A DNA stretch of 64,000 bases from Melastoma dodecandrum (taxonomy: Eukaryota; Streptophyta; Magnoliopsida; Myrtales; Melastomataceae): NCBI GenBank assembly GCA_029817715.1, contig JARUPY010000538.1, forward strand, positions 8,184,001 to 8,248,000, read 5' to 3'. Position numbers and translations under genes: made by a program. Each line of letters starts with the position of its first letter. Within the stretch, counting starts at the first letter, position 1. Below are positions 34,291 to 45,029 of the stretch, piece after piece. The notes beneath the pieces were generated by a model, which had not been told where the DNA came from, did no database searches, and was given only the letters and a program-made list of their open reading frames with translations.

Positions 34291-35775
34291 TACTTCTAGC
34301 CAATATATCTTTTCGAAGATTTGTCCGATGAATCCATTCCTAAAATCAGTCCCAACAAATAGCATGAGATTTGATCAGAAATCGAAACCACATAAATCGA
34401 AACCCACATATATTTGACAAGAGACAATCAGAGCTGGGAGCGTCTGGGAGCTAAATATGCGTCCAAAGCGAGAGAGGGAGCTAATCCTAATATGCCCCCA
34501 CACTGTGGTTAATTTGCTATTCGGATTCCATTAGTCAAAACCCCACACTGTGATGATGGACTCCACACAAATCAAAACGCCACACTGTGATAATGGACTC
34601 CACACATATTCCAAAACCCACATACGCAACAGAAGAAATCAAAACCCACATACGCAAGAGAAGAAATAAAAAAATCATAGCAAGAGAGGGAGGGTCGCGA
34701 CGGGGTCCGGCCGGACGACGGGGTCAGGCTGGGCGACGGGGTCCAGCTGGGCGACAGGGAGGAAGGCTTCTGGCGCTGGGAGGGAGGGAGGGCTTCTGGC
34801 GCTGGGAGGGAGTGCTTCTGACAAAAACGGAAAATAGGGTTTAGTTTAGGACCGTTACACTTTTGTCCTTTTGGCTGCACTCTGAGCCTCGCGCTTAAAG
34901 CCGAAAGCGCCTCCTAAGCGCGCGCTTCGTGCGGGCCGCTCCAGAGCTTGAGAGCGAAGCGCTGGGGATGCTCTTCGCTGAGCTCTGCACTTTAAGCGCG
35001 GTTAGAGTGCGCTTTTGACAACTCTTGTGTCATCAGGCAGTCTACAATCAATTGAGGGATTCGATTTCCTACATGTTAATTTTTTTTCTCTTTCTTTTTT
35101 TTCCTATCCAATTTTTTACCTCGATCTTGGCGTTTCTGAGAGCGAACATGGCGGTTTACTTGCAATGAGCCAGCCCAACCACGTGACCGGAGCTACCGCC
35201 CTACTTCGTATAACATTACCATCACATAATGTTTGATGTTGGTTGTGCATTATGTTAGATCCCAAGTCCGTTAGATTTTGTTTTCTTTAATTTGTTAAAA
35301 TTATGAGCTTGATTTTTTTATTTTTTATGGGCTTTTGAAATTTATGGACTTGGATTGAATTTCTTTTTTAATTAGCATTGGGTCCATTATCGGCTCACTT
35401 AAAAATTTGGAAAATCCAAATACCAAACCCGGAGGAATGTACCGAAATAATTTTGATATTTCAGTATTTGAAACTTTGGAATTCTGTTCGGTTTTTGGCG
35501 GACAAAAAATTAGAAGTTTGAAATTTGGAATTTCGGTATTTGGTTTGGTTCGGATTTGAAACACCGAATGTTCACCCCTACCCTCAATACTGCTAGGATT
35601 TTGGTATCGTTTTGCGAAACGACAAAGTGAATGAAAATGGACTTGGCTGCCAGGACTGAATTTCTGTTCAGCTTCTTTATCCTGTGAATCAGCTAGGTAT
35701 TGCCATGTTTCAGGGCCGAATGCTTGCGTTGTATTTTTTGATAATAGCATGTGATTTGGTGTTCCCATCTACTAT

Positions 35776-35786
35776 ATCCCTCATCG
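35776..35786 (+). promoter_or_regulatory. Upstream sequence element (USE) of the U1 gene
   Basis: ATCCCTCATCG matches the plant snRNA element RTCCCACATCG at 10 of 11 positions. It lies 75 bp before the RNA start and 33 bp before the TATA box, the spacing of RNA polymerase II snRNA genes. Confidence 0.8.
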
Positions 35787-35819
35787 GGAAGGGGAAGGAA
35801 AGGGGCGGAGAAGGAGGTG

Positions 35820-35827
35820 TATAAATA
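35820..35827 (+). promoter_or_regulatory. TATA box of the U1 gene
   Basis: TATAAATA begins 31 bp before the first U1 nucleotide, as usual for plant snRNA genes. Confidence 0.8.
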
Positions 35828-35850
35828 CGGAGGCCAGAAATCAGAGCAAC

Positions 35851-36017
35851 ATACTTACCTGGACGGGGTCAACTGCTGATCAATGAGGCTTGTGTTGTGG
35901 CCTAGGCTTGTGACCTCCATTGCACACTGCGGAGGTGCGCCAGCCTAAGTTCTGTCCATCGTGGCAGAGTCTACGTCATAATTTGTGGTAGCAGGGCCCA
36001 ACGTTCGCGCGGCCCCT
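35851..36017 (+). ncRNA. U1: U1 spliceosomal snRNA
   Basis: The RNA starts ATACTTACCTGG, the 5' end that pairs with 5' splice sites. Stem-loop II carries the U1A-binding loop ATTGCAC between CCTCC and GGAGG arms. The Sm site AATTTGTGG is at about 35981-35989, followed by the last hairpin, including CGTTCGCGCGGCCCC. Length is about 167 nt, near the plant U1 size. A USE and TATA box precede it and a 3' box follows, so all parts of a polymerase II snRNA gene are present. Stem-loop I has GATCAATGAGG where the usual U1-70K loop is close to GATCACGAAGG, so this may be a variant or lightly decayed copy. It directly abuts the flank of the hAT insertion. Confidence 0.9.
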
Positions 36018-36030
36018 CCTACACCCAAGA

Positions 36031-36043
36031 CATTTAAGTCTAA
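36031..36043 (+). terminator. snRNA 3' box
   Basis: CATTTAAGTCTAA fits the plant snRNA 3'-end signal CA(N)3-10AGTNNAA and begins 14 bp after the end of U1. Confidence 0.75.
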
Positions 36044-38194
36044 CCTTCTTGCGGCCCTTCCGTGGCCTTGTGACGGGCCTGCCGCCTTAGTCTTCAAAAG
36101 ATTGGTAAATGTTGATGACGCAACTTATGAAATATATTTTACATGTTCAAGCAAAAAATTATATATTCCCATAAATAAAACTGTGTGTACATTTAAACAA
36201 TTATGAAACAGAAAGGAGGAAAATTAATTTTTTTGATAAAATGTTATAAATTCTAAAAAATTCTTTACTAGTTGACAATCACCAGGATAAATGAAGTACT
36301 TCGGGGCTTTGTTCTTGTCATCAACCGATCCTTGCTTGTCTTCTTCTTTGTTTTCCCTGTCGTTAGGGTAAGGGTCGGAGGATTGAACTCACTCCTAGGC
36401 AATAGAACGCCTGCTTTAACGGTGACATTCATCCTCACATTTCCAAAAGACTCCATCCGATCAAATCTCCTTCCGGCATCTTAGTGGAAATCACCCACAC
36501 AGCAACCACCTCCCCGTATCGTTATTACATATCATCGAAGCAAAAGCCTGGAGGTTCTTGAAGAAGATTGATGTGTGGGGATAAAATAGCGAATGGTGGG
36601 TAATGAATATGATGCATATATGTTCAAGTGTTGCAGGGATTGAATTATAAATACGAGAAGTTGAGGACTTCAGAGTAAAAAGAGAAAATGAAGATTAATA
36701 AAAAAGGAAGGGACTTAATTGAAGTGTGGAGAGAAGATGAAGGAGTTACAAGAAGAAATGCATAAATACGGGAAAGTATAAAAGGGAGAGGTGAACCCAC
36801 AGGCGGTGGGAGTTAAATGGAAGTGGTTAGAGGAAGTGGGAAGAAAAAAAGAAGGAAGAGAAGACGATCAAGAAGGGTGCGAAAGATGTACAAATGTGTG
36901 GAGAATGATGGGAGGAAGTTGTACTAAGGTTTGATTGTTGCATTTGACTGTAGTAACATGTGAATCAGTGATGGTTGATTGTGAATGTTGTTATAAATTG
37001 TTTGGAAATGCGGAGATGTGTAAGATTGATGTTGGAGGATTAAATTCCGTGTAGAGAGGTTCTAGAACATCTGTCTTGGTGGATTTGGTGGAATTGATCG
37101 TAGAAGAGTTCAAGATTGATGCTATTTTTTTTGTGTTGCGAGCAATAATCTGTGTGTTGAATTACAACCACGCTTCAATGACACATCGGCTGGAGACTCC
37201 AGAGCAAGGAGGTGAGGACACCAATATCACGGTTGAAGTAGGAATCCGGTTGCAATGCGACATTGAATGAAATATGAATGTAAACGCTGAATGTTGAAGG
37301 AAGGGTATGACTTCATTTATTACCGAATGAAGATAGCACATAGCATAGCTTCTCCACATTGCATTTTGGTTCTACTCTTGAAAAATTCATCCCAACGAAA
37401 ATATTCCCAAAACATATATCCTTGCCATAGTATATTTCAATATATTTGATCTCAAATCCAATGAGCTTCAATAAATATTTTTTTTCAAAACAGTTGGAAA
37501 TTGATGTATTCTTTATATAAGATTATATCGTTACACACTTACTAAATAGCACGAAATGGAATAAAGTTTTAACTACTTTTGAAATATAAAGTAATTTTTA
37601 GTGATATATGGTAGCGATCAGATCCGCATAATCTCACGGCTAACAAATTCAAAATTTACATGTGAATCACTATTTCATGGCAAGAAATTAAAACAGAAAA
37701 ACGTTTGATAATAAAATAATTGTTGAATAGTAAACATGTGAGAGTTAAAAATACATAATGCTTAATAAGAGGAAATACTTACCAAATTCATGGACATGCA
37801 TGTAGAGTTCAATTTAGAGAAAACACATAAATAAATAATAGAGCGCCATAAAACTAATAAAAAAGCGGTAACCCAATTTTTATAATTGTGATTGCATGTA
37901 ATATACCATAAGTAAAAATCTTATTTATACAGTAAATGCCAACTACTTCTTAATATATTGGAGTATTCTTCTTATTTATACTGTGAATCTCAAAGGATAT
38001 CAGAGTGGTCTTCGTGTCACATATATTCTATACTTTGAATCTCAACTACCCCCTAGGATAGTGATCTTCGTGCGAGTAACCTATGTTTGTCATGTTACCT
38101 CTTTACACTGCTTTCTCGTGACATGTATACTCAAGTAGTACCAACGCCATTTATCTAGATGGGCTAGAACTTGATATTCTCTAGGCGAATAATA
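36044..38194. other. Intergenic, unrecognised
   Basis: No gene recognised. 36600-36950 is purine-rich and contains many GAAG/GGAG words. Minus-strand codons at 36268-36456 and plus codons at 37076-37270 form short frames without known motifs. The remainder is AT-rich. Confidence 0.4.
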
Positions 38195-38430
38195 AAGTCC
38201 AAGTGATATTCAATATCAAGTGAGTGATGGAAATGTGTATGGTTTTAATCAAATGAAGTTTGGAACATGCTACTTTCTGGGCAAACGATAAAGTCGAGAC
38301 GATCTTAAAATCAAGCGAGCGACAAATTGTGGTCTTAATCAAGGGTAAGTTGAAACAAGGCAATGCTTAAAATCAAGCAAGCGACAGATTGTGATCTTAA
38401 TCAAAGGTAAGTTGAAATCAGGCAAAGCCT
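38195..38430. repeat. Degenerate tandem repeat, ~62-bp unit
   Basis: Two clear copies start at about 38305 and 38366 with CTTAAAATCAAGC(G/A)AGCGAC and continue through GTGATCTTAATCAA to GGTAAGTTGAAA. A more diverged copy lies at about 38205-38265. Confidence 0.65.
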
Positions 38431-38810
38431 TTGTTTCTCTCCTTATCGAGTCTGGTTCATCCATAGGCCATTCTAATTTAGATAACCTATGACTTTAATT
38501 TTTTTAGACGGAAACAACAAAAACAACCAAGTCTTGATAAAATTCTCAGTTTCAATCTCTTTATCTCCTCATTTGGAGTTTCTTTGGATGACTGTGGATG
38601 AAAATATTTCTATTCATCCTAAGGTTTAATGTTTTTCTTCTTATATTCTTCTTGTTACACTTGGATTTCGTCTTTCGAATATGTTTGTTTGTGGCGTGAT
38701 CGGGACACGATTTGTTGATAATCCTTGTTTTTTTTTTTGCCAGCGTGTAGACTTTTACTTTTCTTATAAGAAACTCAATTTTTTGTTTTGCATGTAAGTG
38801 GTTATTACAT

Positions 38811-39030
38811 TTATGAGACATTTGGTTTGTGAAAGGGAATGAAATAAAATGAGAGGGTGATAAAATGGAGAATGGAATGACCACTCCTTTTCCTTTCCTT
38901 CTTAGGGAATAATATCCAAAATGGATGTAATGAAATGGATTTTATTCTGAATCATTCATTCGTTTGATTGACAAATTCTTACGAAACGGAACGAACATTT
39001 CATTTCATTCCTTTTGTCGTTCGAATAATA
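38811..39030. mobile_element. hAT-type MITE
   Basis: A 220-bp non-coding block is flanked by the 8-bp direct repeat TATTACAT (38803-38810 and 39031-39038). Near its ends it has CATTTGGTTTG and CTTTTGTCGTTCG, with inner GGAATG/CATTCC words in inverted arrangement. The exact 8-bp flank suggests hAT mobilisation; the terminal repeats are weak. Confidence 0.55.
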
Positions 39031-39329
39031 TATTACATCAACTTATATGATTATGAAATATTTTACGCTTATGTGAAATTCATACAATTGGGGCCTTATA
39101 TGGTCTTGGGCTTATATTATTCAAGTGCAATCACATTTCTTTTTAGCACAATATATTTTAACCCTCGGGATGATCCAACCCATTAAATAATTTGGGTTAA
39201 CATAAATAATGAGCCCAACCCAATTATATAAATGTAGGTCTAGCCCATACGTTAACATAATTCATGGCCCGGCCCAACTCTAGTCATCCATAGTTTTGCC
39301 CAATAAAGCCCTAAAACCATATGCAACTA

Positions 39330-39379
39330 GTCCCACGTCGGTTAGAGAAGTTACATGAGTCCTTTAACTCTTATAAATA
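39330..39379 (+). promoter_or_regulatory. USE-like and TATA motif pair without a known RNA
   Basis: GTCCCACGTCG (39330-39340) matches the snRNA USE at 10 of 11 positions, and TATAAATA follows 31 bp later (39372-39379). The sequence near the expected start (about 39403) contains a GAGATACAATCT direct repeat and is not a snRNA I recognise. Similar CCCACATCGG words also occur in plant LTRs, which is the main alternative. Confidence 0.3.
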
Positions 39380-39603
39380 AGGTCTTCTTCCCCTCATTTG
39401 GGAGATACAATCTTCGGAGATACAATCTGAAGTGTGAGGAACTCTTTAGATTTGTGAAGCTGGATGATAGACCCACTTAAAAGACCCTTTGCATGAACCA
39501 ACCAAGCACGTACCATTTTTAAGACTTAGTTTTCCTTAAAAACGATTTCAAATAACGAATTTATCCTAATATGAAATAGCAAATTTTTTATAAATTCAGT
39601 CGG

Positions 39604-41287
39604 AAGTGGCTAACGGTACGTGCACGTAACCGTTACGTTGTTTACTAAAATCGACTTTTTTTTAGTAAACTTTACTAAAAATCGACCTTTTTTAGTAAAC
39701 TTTTTAGTAAAAAGTTGTATCGGGTTTAGTAAAGTTTACTAATTTTTCACTGTTCACAGTTAGTAAAGTTTACTAATTCGCGTTTAGTAAAGTTACTCGA
39801 CAATTTTCAGATTATTTTAGTAACCGTTTACGAAAAATATCGGTGACTTCCACATTTTTTTAGTAACTTTTACTAAAATATCACTGTTCAAGTTTTTTTT
39901 TATAAGTTCCACTGTTCAAGTTTAGTAAGTGGTTACTAAACTTTTTAGTAAATTTGTCATCCGATTTACTAAATGTAGTTTAGTAACTTTTATTAATTTA
40001 TCACTGTTCATTTTTAGTAAACTTTACTAATTTCATTTAGTAAAATTTCAAAGTTTAGTAATTTTTCCGGTTCGCTGTCGAACGAAATTAGTAATGATTT
40101 ACTAATTTTTTAAGGAAAATAGTAAATTACTGTTGAACATAGTAAAATCGTTAGTAAATTACTAAAAATGACTTTTTTTCGTAATCTTTTACTAATTTTT
40201 GAGCGAAATTTTCTGAAAAATTTAGTAAACAGTTACTAAATTTTTTAATAATTTACTAACCTAAACAGTATATTCCGAACCTAACTACTAACCTATTTTC
40301 ATTGTGAAATTACTATTTTACCCCCTAATCCGATAAGCGTTGTCACGGCGAAAGGAAAATGAAGACGACTAACGACAAGGGGGAGACACGGATTAGGGTT
40401 TGGGTTGTCGGACGGCGAAAGGAAAATGAAGACGACGAAGGACAAGGGGGGAACACGGATTAGGGTTTGGGTTGTCGGACGACAAAAGGAAAATGAAGAC
40501 GACGAACGACAAGGGGGAATAAGGATTAGGGTTTGGGTAGTCGGACGACGAAAGGAAAATGAAGACGACGAACGACAAAGGGGGAACACGAGTTAGGGTT
40601 TGGGTTGTCGGACGGCGAAAGGAAAATGAAGACGACGAACGACAAGGGGATCGTACCTGAAGTCATGATGTTATCCAGAGGGGCGATCGAAGAGGAGAAT
40701 CGGAGGGGACGAAGGGGACGACGAAGGGGTAAAATAGTAATTTCACAATGAAAATAGGTTAGTAGTTATGTTCGGAATGTACTATTTAGGTTAGTAAATT
40801 ACTAAAAAGTTTAGTAACTGTTTACTAAATTTTCAGATTATTTTAGTAATCGTTTACGAAAAATATCGGTGATTTCCATAATTTTTTAGTAACTTTTACT
40901 AAAATATCACTGTTCAAGTTTAGTAACTGGTTACTAAACTTTTTAGTAAATTTGTCCTCCGATTTACGAAATGTAGTTTAGTAACTTTTACTAATTTATC
41001 ACTCTTCATTTTTAGTAAACTTTACTAATTTGATTTAGTAAAATTTCAAAGTTTAGTAATTTTTCCGGTTCGCTGTCGAACGAAATTAGTAATGATTAAC
41101 TAATTTTTTAAGGAAAATTAGTAAATTACTGTTGAACATAGTAAAATCGTTAGTAAACTTTACTAAACCCGATACAACTTTTTACTAAACATTTTACTAA
41201 AAAAAGGTTGATTTTTAGTAAAGTTTACTAAAAAAAGTCGATTTTAGTAAACAACGTGACTGTTACGTGCACGTACCGTTAGTCGCT
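39604..41287. mobile_element. Foldback element built of TTTACTAA words
   Basis: A 1.68-kb element with two long inverted arms. The left arm begins AGTGGCTAACGGTACGTGCA and the right arm, reverse-complemented, AGCGACTAACGGTACGTGCA. The arms (about 39604-40330 and 40725-41287) consist mostly of GTTTACTAAA / TTTAGTAAAC words and match in order; the right arm has deletions. Flanks TTCAGTCGG and TTCAGTCAC may be a worn 8-9 bp duplication, suggesting a MULE-like foldback element. The loop holds a minisatellite. No coding sequence is seen. Confidence 0.78.
40338..40651. repeat. Minisatellite, five copies of a ~66-bp unit
   Basis: Units begin near 40340, 40404, 40472, 40538 and 40605 and share TTGTCGGACGGCGAAAGG, AAAATGAAGACGACGAACGA, and GGATTAGGGTTTGGG. 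It sits exactly in the loop of the foldback element. Confidence 0.88.
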
Positions 41288-41655
41288 TTCAGTCACTATT
41301 TAGTAGAACGACTTAAATATGATGTTTATGAAATTTTTTAATTTCGTCCGTAGTTTATAAATTTTTTTCTCAATTAATCTTACGAAGACACGGACCTCGG
41401 AATTGGAGGCGGGGGGAGGAATGGACCGTCGCCACCCTCCTCGTGTTTTGTCTTCGTCTCTCTCTTTTATTTATTTATTTATTTCGGGAATGAAATATCA
41501 ACTAAAATTAGTAATTTTCAATCCATGACTTGGAAATTTTCCATGTCAAAACCAAAATATTTATTGACTAATTCTATGTAACAAAAACTCTCCCCCAAAA
41601 TAATTTAAATAAGACTTGAATTTTTTTAATTACGTCAACGCCAGGAGGCCATGGG
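41288..41655. other. Upstream region of the lipase-like gene
   Basis: Non-coding. A short TTTA repeat occurs near 41466-41480. The right end is the proximal promoter of the following gene. Confidence 0.45.
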
Positions 41656-41676
41656 ATGGATGGGAGGTTTAAATCC

Positions 41677-41682
41677 TATAAA
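41677..41682 (+). promoter_or_regulatory. TATA box of the lipase-like gene
   Basis: TATAAA at this site predicts transcription from about 41708. That would exclude the in-frame ATG at 41656 and nearly exclude the one at 41710, favouring translation from 41764. Confidence 0.5.
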
Positions 41683-41763
41683 GTAGCTTCTCCTCGAAAT
41701 TTTCAGCAAATGTTTGATTCCATACCCTACGTCCGCCCTTCACCGGCGTCGCTCCTCCCCCTC

Positions 41764-44700
41764 ATGTCTGTTACCCAGCCCCGGAAGGTCGACCAGCTCA
41801 CGTCCGGCGCTAGCAACCGCATCATCCCCCTCCTCCTTGCCCTCAGGGCCTCCATCCTCTCCGTCTACGCCTTCCTTTTCTCCTTTCTCCTCTTCCTCCT
41901 CCCCCGCTGCTCCGTTGGGGGGAATCACCGGAGGATTTCCCCTTCTCGCCTTAGGAAGGTCGAGGATGAGGACACGCGTCGTAGAAGGGCGCTTGCCGAG
42001 GAGGTCGATATGGACGTCGGCCGCGGCGCCATGAGGTCGGGGACTTGGTTGTTCCTCGGGGCGAGGAGGCATGCGCTGTTCTGTAGGAACTGGTTGCCGG
42101 TCGACAGGGAGATCAAGTGAGTCGGTAGCGAATCCGCTTCCCTTCCTTCCGGTTTCTCTTTTATTTTTTGTTAGTTTGGAGCAGTCCGTTGTCTTGTTCG
42201 ATGCTGATGGCCCCTGATTAGAGTTTGACGAGGGTTTTCTGTTTGAGATAATTGCATCGAAGTAGCTAAATTTGGAAAGGTGTTGCGAGTGTCTCTGTGT
42301 GAACTTTAGTTGTCAGTCAAATTCCAGTGCATCCCCATACACAGATGTTGACTCCTCTGTTGGACTGAATTCTTGTCCTTCATTTTCTTGGGTAAATTAA
42401 AGACACGATGCCAGATGATAGTAAGGGTTTGGGCAATTCGGTACTGGAAAAAGTCCCAAATCAGCTGTAGTTTCAATTCCCTATGTCCAATACTTTGCTG
42501 CTATAGTTCTGGGTGCTCTGAGCATGATACATGTGGCTCCTTACTGTAGTGGGTTGACCAATGAAGTAAGATCAAACTAGATTTCACTTTAAGCTCGATA
42601 TATGAAACAGAAGGGCTACCCAATTGTGTACATTGAGAGGGATAGAGATAGAGGGAGGAGGGGATTTTCACGCATCTTTACCCTTAGAAAGATTGTTAAC
42701 ATGCCTAAGACTGAGCAATAGGTTGTGGCAGAAAAACTTTAATACTGTACGAGGCTTGTGCTACCAATTTTGATAGGTAATGAGTTCCCCGTTAATTTAA
42801 TGGGTTTATTGTACATGGTGGCTTTGTAAATGAATCATTTGGTGACATATTTTCCCTGCTTTGTACTTGGAGGCACCCTCTGCATCATGCATATTCCTCA
42901 TCCCTTTATGAAAATTTCTTTGATTTTTTTTTTCCTATTTTCAGGGGTATCCTTATCATCATTCATGGGCTTAATGAACATGGGTAAGATCATTGGTTTT
43001 TCTCGCTTTTAATTATGGGAATTTTGAATTTATTTTTATCAATTTATGTCGTGCTTGGAATCTTTCTGCAGTGGACGATATGCTCATTTTGCAAGGCAGC
43101 TGACTTCGTGCAACTATGGTGTATATGCGATGGACTGGATTGGTAATTGAGAAATTCTTGTTACTGTATTTCTGAATCCCTTTTATTTGTGGCAATTGGT
43201 GGTGTGTTCTGTATTATTGTGTTTGTGAGCTTTTGCATTGTCATATATTTGAAGTTGGTCTGATTTTCGGAATTGCTATATTTGGTGACCGCAATGACCA
43301 TAGCTAGGATTGATCGTCCTTGTGCCATTTGTAAGCAGGAATCTTCTGTAAACAAACTGAGACTTAGTCCTTCAGCCTAGATATCTGTTACACAATTTTG
43401 CCAAACTATATATTTGATTCGATGCTGATTCTCTGGGTGACTTTTGTGTTCTCCATGCAGGTCATGGTGGAAGTGATGGCTTGCATGGATATGTGCCTTC
43501 GCTCGATGATGTGGTTGCGGATACCGTAAGCCTCAATCTGATACTCCTTCCTCTTTTTCAGTAATGTTTGAGGGGTTTTCACAATTGTATTAGATAAAGG
43601 CTATTATGGGGAGGTTGATTTTTGTGGATTCAATATTTGTAGGTTTTCAGTTTCATTTGCTGGACTCTTCGTGTCTTCTAGAGGAAAATTCTCTATTTTT
43701 GGTCTTCCGCTTTCCTCTCTTTCATGACGATAGCCTCGGAATTTCTGAGGGATTTTTATTTATTTATTTCATTCTTTCTTTTCTTCTTTTCTATAATTCC
43801 ATCACGACTTTTCAGTTAAGAAGGAATTACTTTTCTGGCTGTTATTACTTATAACTCCTTTTCTGGAGTTAAAAGAAATAAGTATAAGATGGTGTGTGGT
43901 CTCCTTCTTACATTGGATATTTGTTCAATCAAAGCCATTTCACTTGTATTTTGTCAGTGTGGTCTGTTTATATTCTGTAGACTGATTACAGGTAATATAT
44001 GTTGGGAATGGGAACAGAACTGCCAAATTGTTTAGCATCTGCTCAAGCTGTTGTAAGATTTATTTCTCTGGCCAATTGCCTAGGTTATCTATCAGCTATG
44101 AGGAAAAACCTTGGTGTCAATCTTGCGTACACATTGTGGTCCGTCTTTTTGTGTACTTTTGGGGAAGAGTTATGACCTAGAAAACTCAGATACTTCTTAC
44201 CAAAATTGGTTTTATTTTATTGTTATTAATAGGGGGCATTCTTGGAGAAAATCAAGCTGGAGAACCCAGGAGTACCTTGTTTTCTCTTCGGACACTCTAC
44301 AGGAGGGGCTGTTGTCCTGAAGGTGAGTTAGCGCTCGAAACTAGAATAGATCGTAGCGACCTTTTAATCTTGGTACTAATGACCACTTGTTAATTGATTT
44401 TGAGAAACCAGGCATCTTCATTCCCAAACATTCAGGAAATGCTGGAGGGGATCGTCTTAACCTCGCCAGCTCTTCGTGTCAAACCTGCCCACCCTATAGT
44501 CGGGGTATGCTCTCCACCCTGATTCTTATTGTACGCTTGGTAGTTGTTAGATTACAACATCATCTAAACTGAAGAAAAAGTGAGCTTACTTTCTATATTT
44601 TCATGCAGGCCGTGGCTCCACTATTTTTTTCTGGTGGCGCCAAGGTTTCAGTTCAAAGGTGCCAACAAAAGGGGAATCCCCGTTAGTCGAGATCCAGTGG

Positions 44701-45029
44701 CCTTATTGGCCAAGTACGCAGACCCACTGGTCTACACTGGACCCATTCGGGTCAGGACCGGCCACGAGATACTGAGGATATCTGCCTACTTGATGAGGAA
44801 CATTGGTGCCATCACCATTCCGTTCCTGGTGCTGCATGGAACCGCGGACAGGGTGACTGATCCCCTGGCGTCACAGGACCTGTACAACGAGGCGGCCTCC
44901 GAGGCGAAGGACATAAAGCTGTACGAGGGATTCTTGCACGACCTATTGTTTGAACCAGAGAGGGAGGAGATTGGTCAGGATATAATTGATTGGATGGAGA
45001 AGAGGTTAGATGGGAGGGTGGTTGGTTAG
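41764..45029 (+). CDS. Monoacylglycerol lipase-like alpha/beta hydrolase, frameshifted
   Basis: Seven exons on the plus strand: 41764-42116, 42945-42983, 43072-43142, 43461-43525, 44233-44322, 44412-44504 and 44609-45029. The N-terminus has a hydrophobic segment (LSVYAFLFSFLLFLLP) followed by a basic stretch, suggesting membrane anchoring. The hydrolase core has the oxyanion block HGLNEHGGRYAHFARQL, the nucleophile Ser198 in GHSTGG, the Asp in HGTADRVTDP and the His in GFLHDLLFEP. Exon 7 starts in phase with AVAPLFF, but a run of seven T (44632-44638) shifts the frame by one. The literal reading stops at 44684-44686, before the catalytic Asp and His. Downstream the proper frame stays open and conserved to 45029. 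Either this allele is recently broken or one T is an assembly error. Family members cleave monoacylglycerol or related esters. Confidence 0.88.

Larger units (their letters stand above)
33390..35580 (-). mobile_element. hAT transposon, decayed, with exact 8-bp target duplication
   Basis: A 2191-bp element flanked on both sides by CCCTCAAT (33382-33389 and 35581-35588), the 8-bp duplication typical of hAT elements. The ends are TAGGGGTGAG on the left and, reverse-complemented, TAGGGGTGAAC on the right. Subterminal zones are rich in CGGT(T)/TTCGGTAT words, including a tandem pair around 33453-33515. On the minus strand there is a broken BED zinc finger and, nearer the 33390 end, a methyltransferase fragment in place of the hAT catalytic domain. 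A GC-rich inverted patch at about 34885-35025 resembles another small element nested inside. Confidence 0.88.

Noticed and set aside
35985..36206. 73-codon frame at the end of U1
   Set aside because: It starts inside the U1 RNA and has no family resemblance.
38195..38430. Tandem repeat considered as a CRISPR array
   Set aside because: Units are contiguous and diverged without unique spacers, and this is a plant genome.
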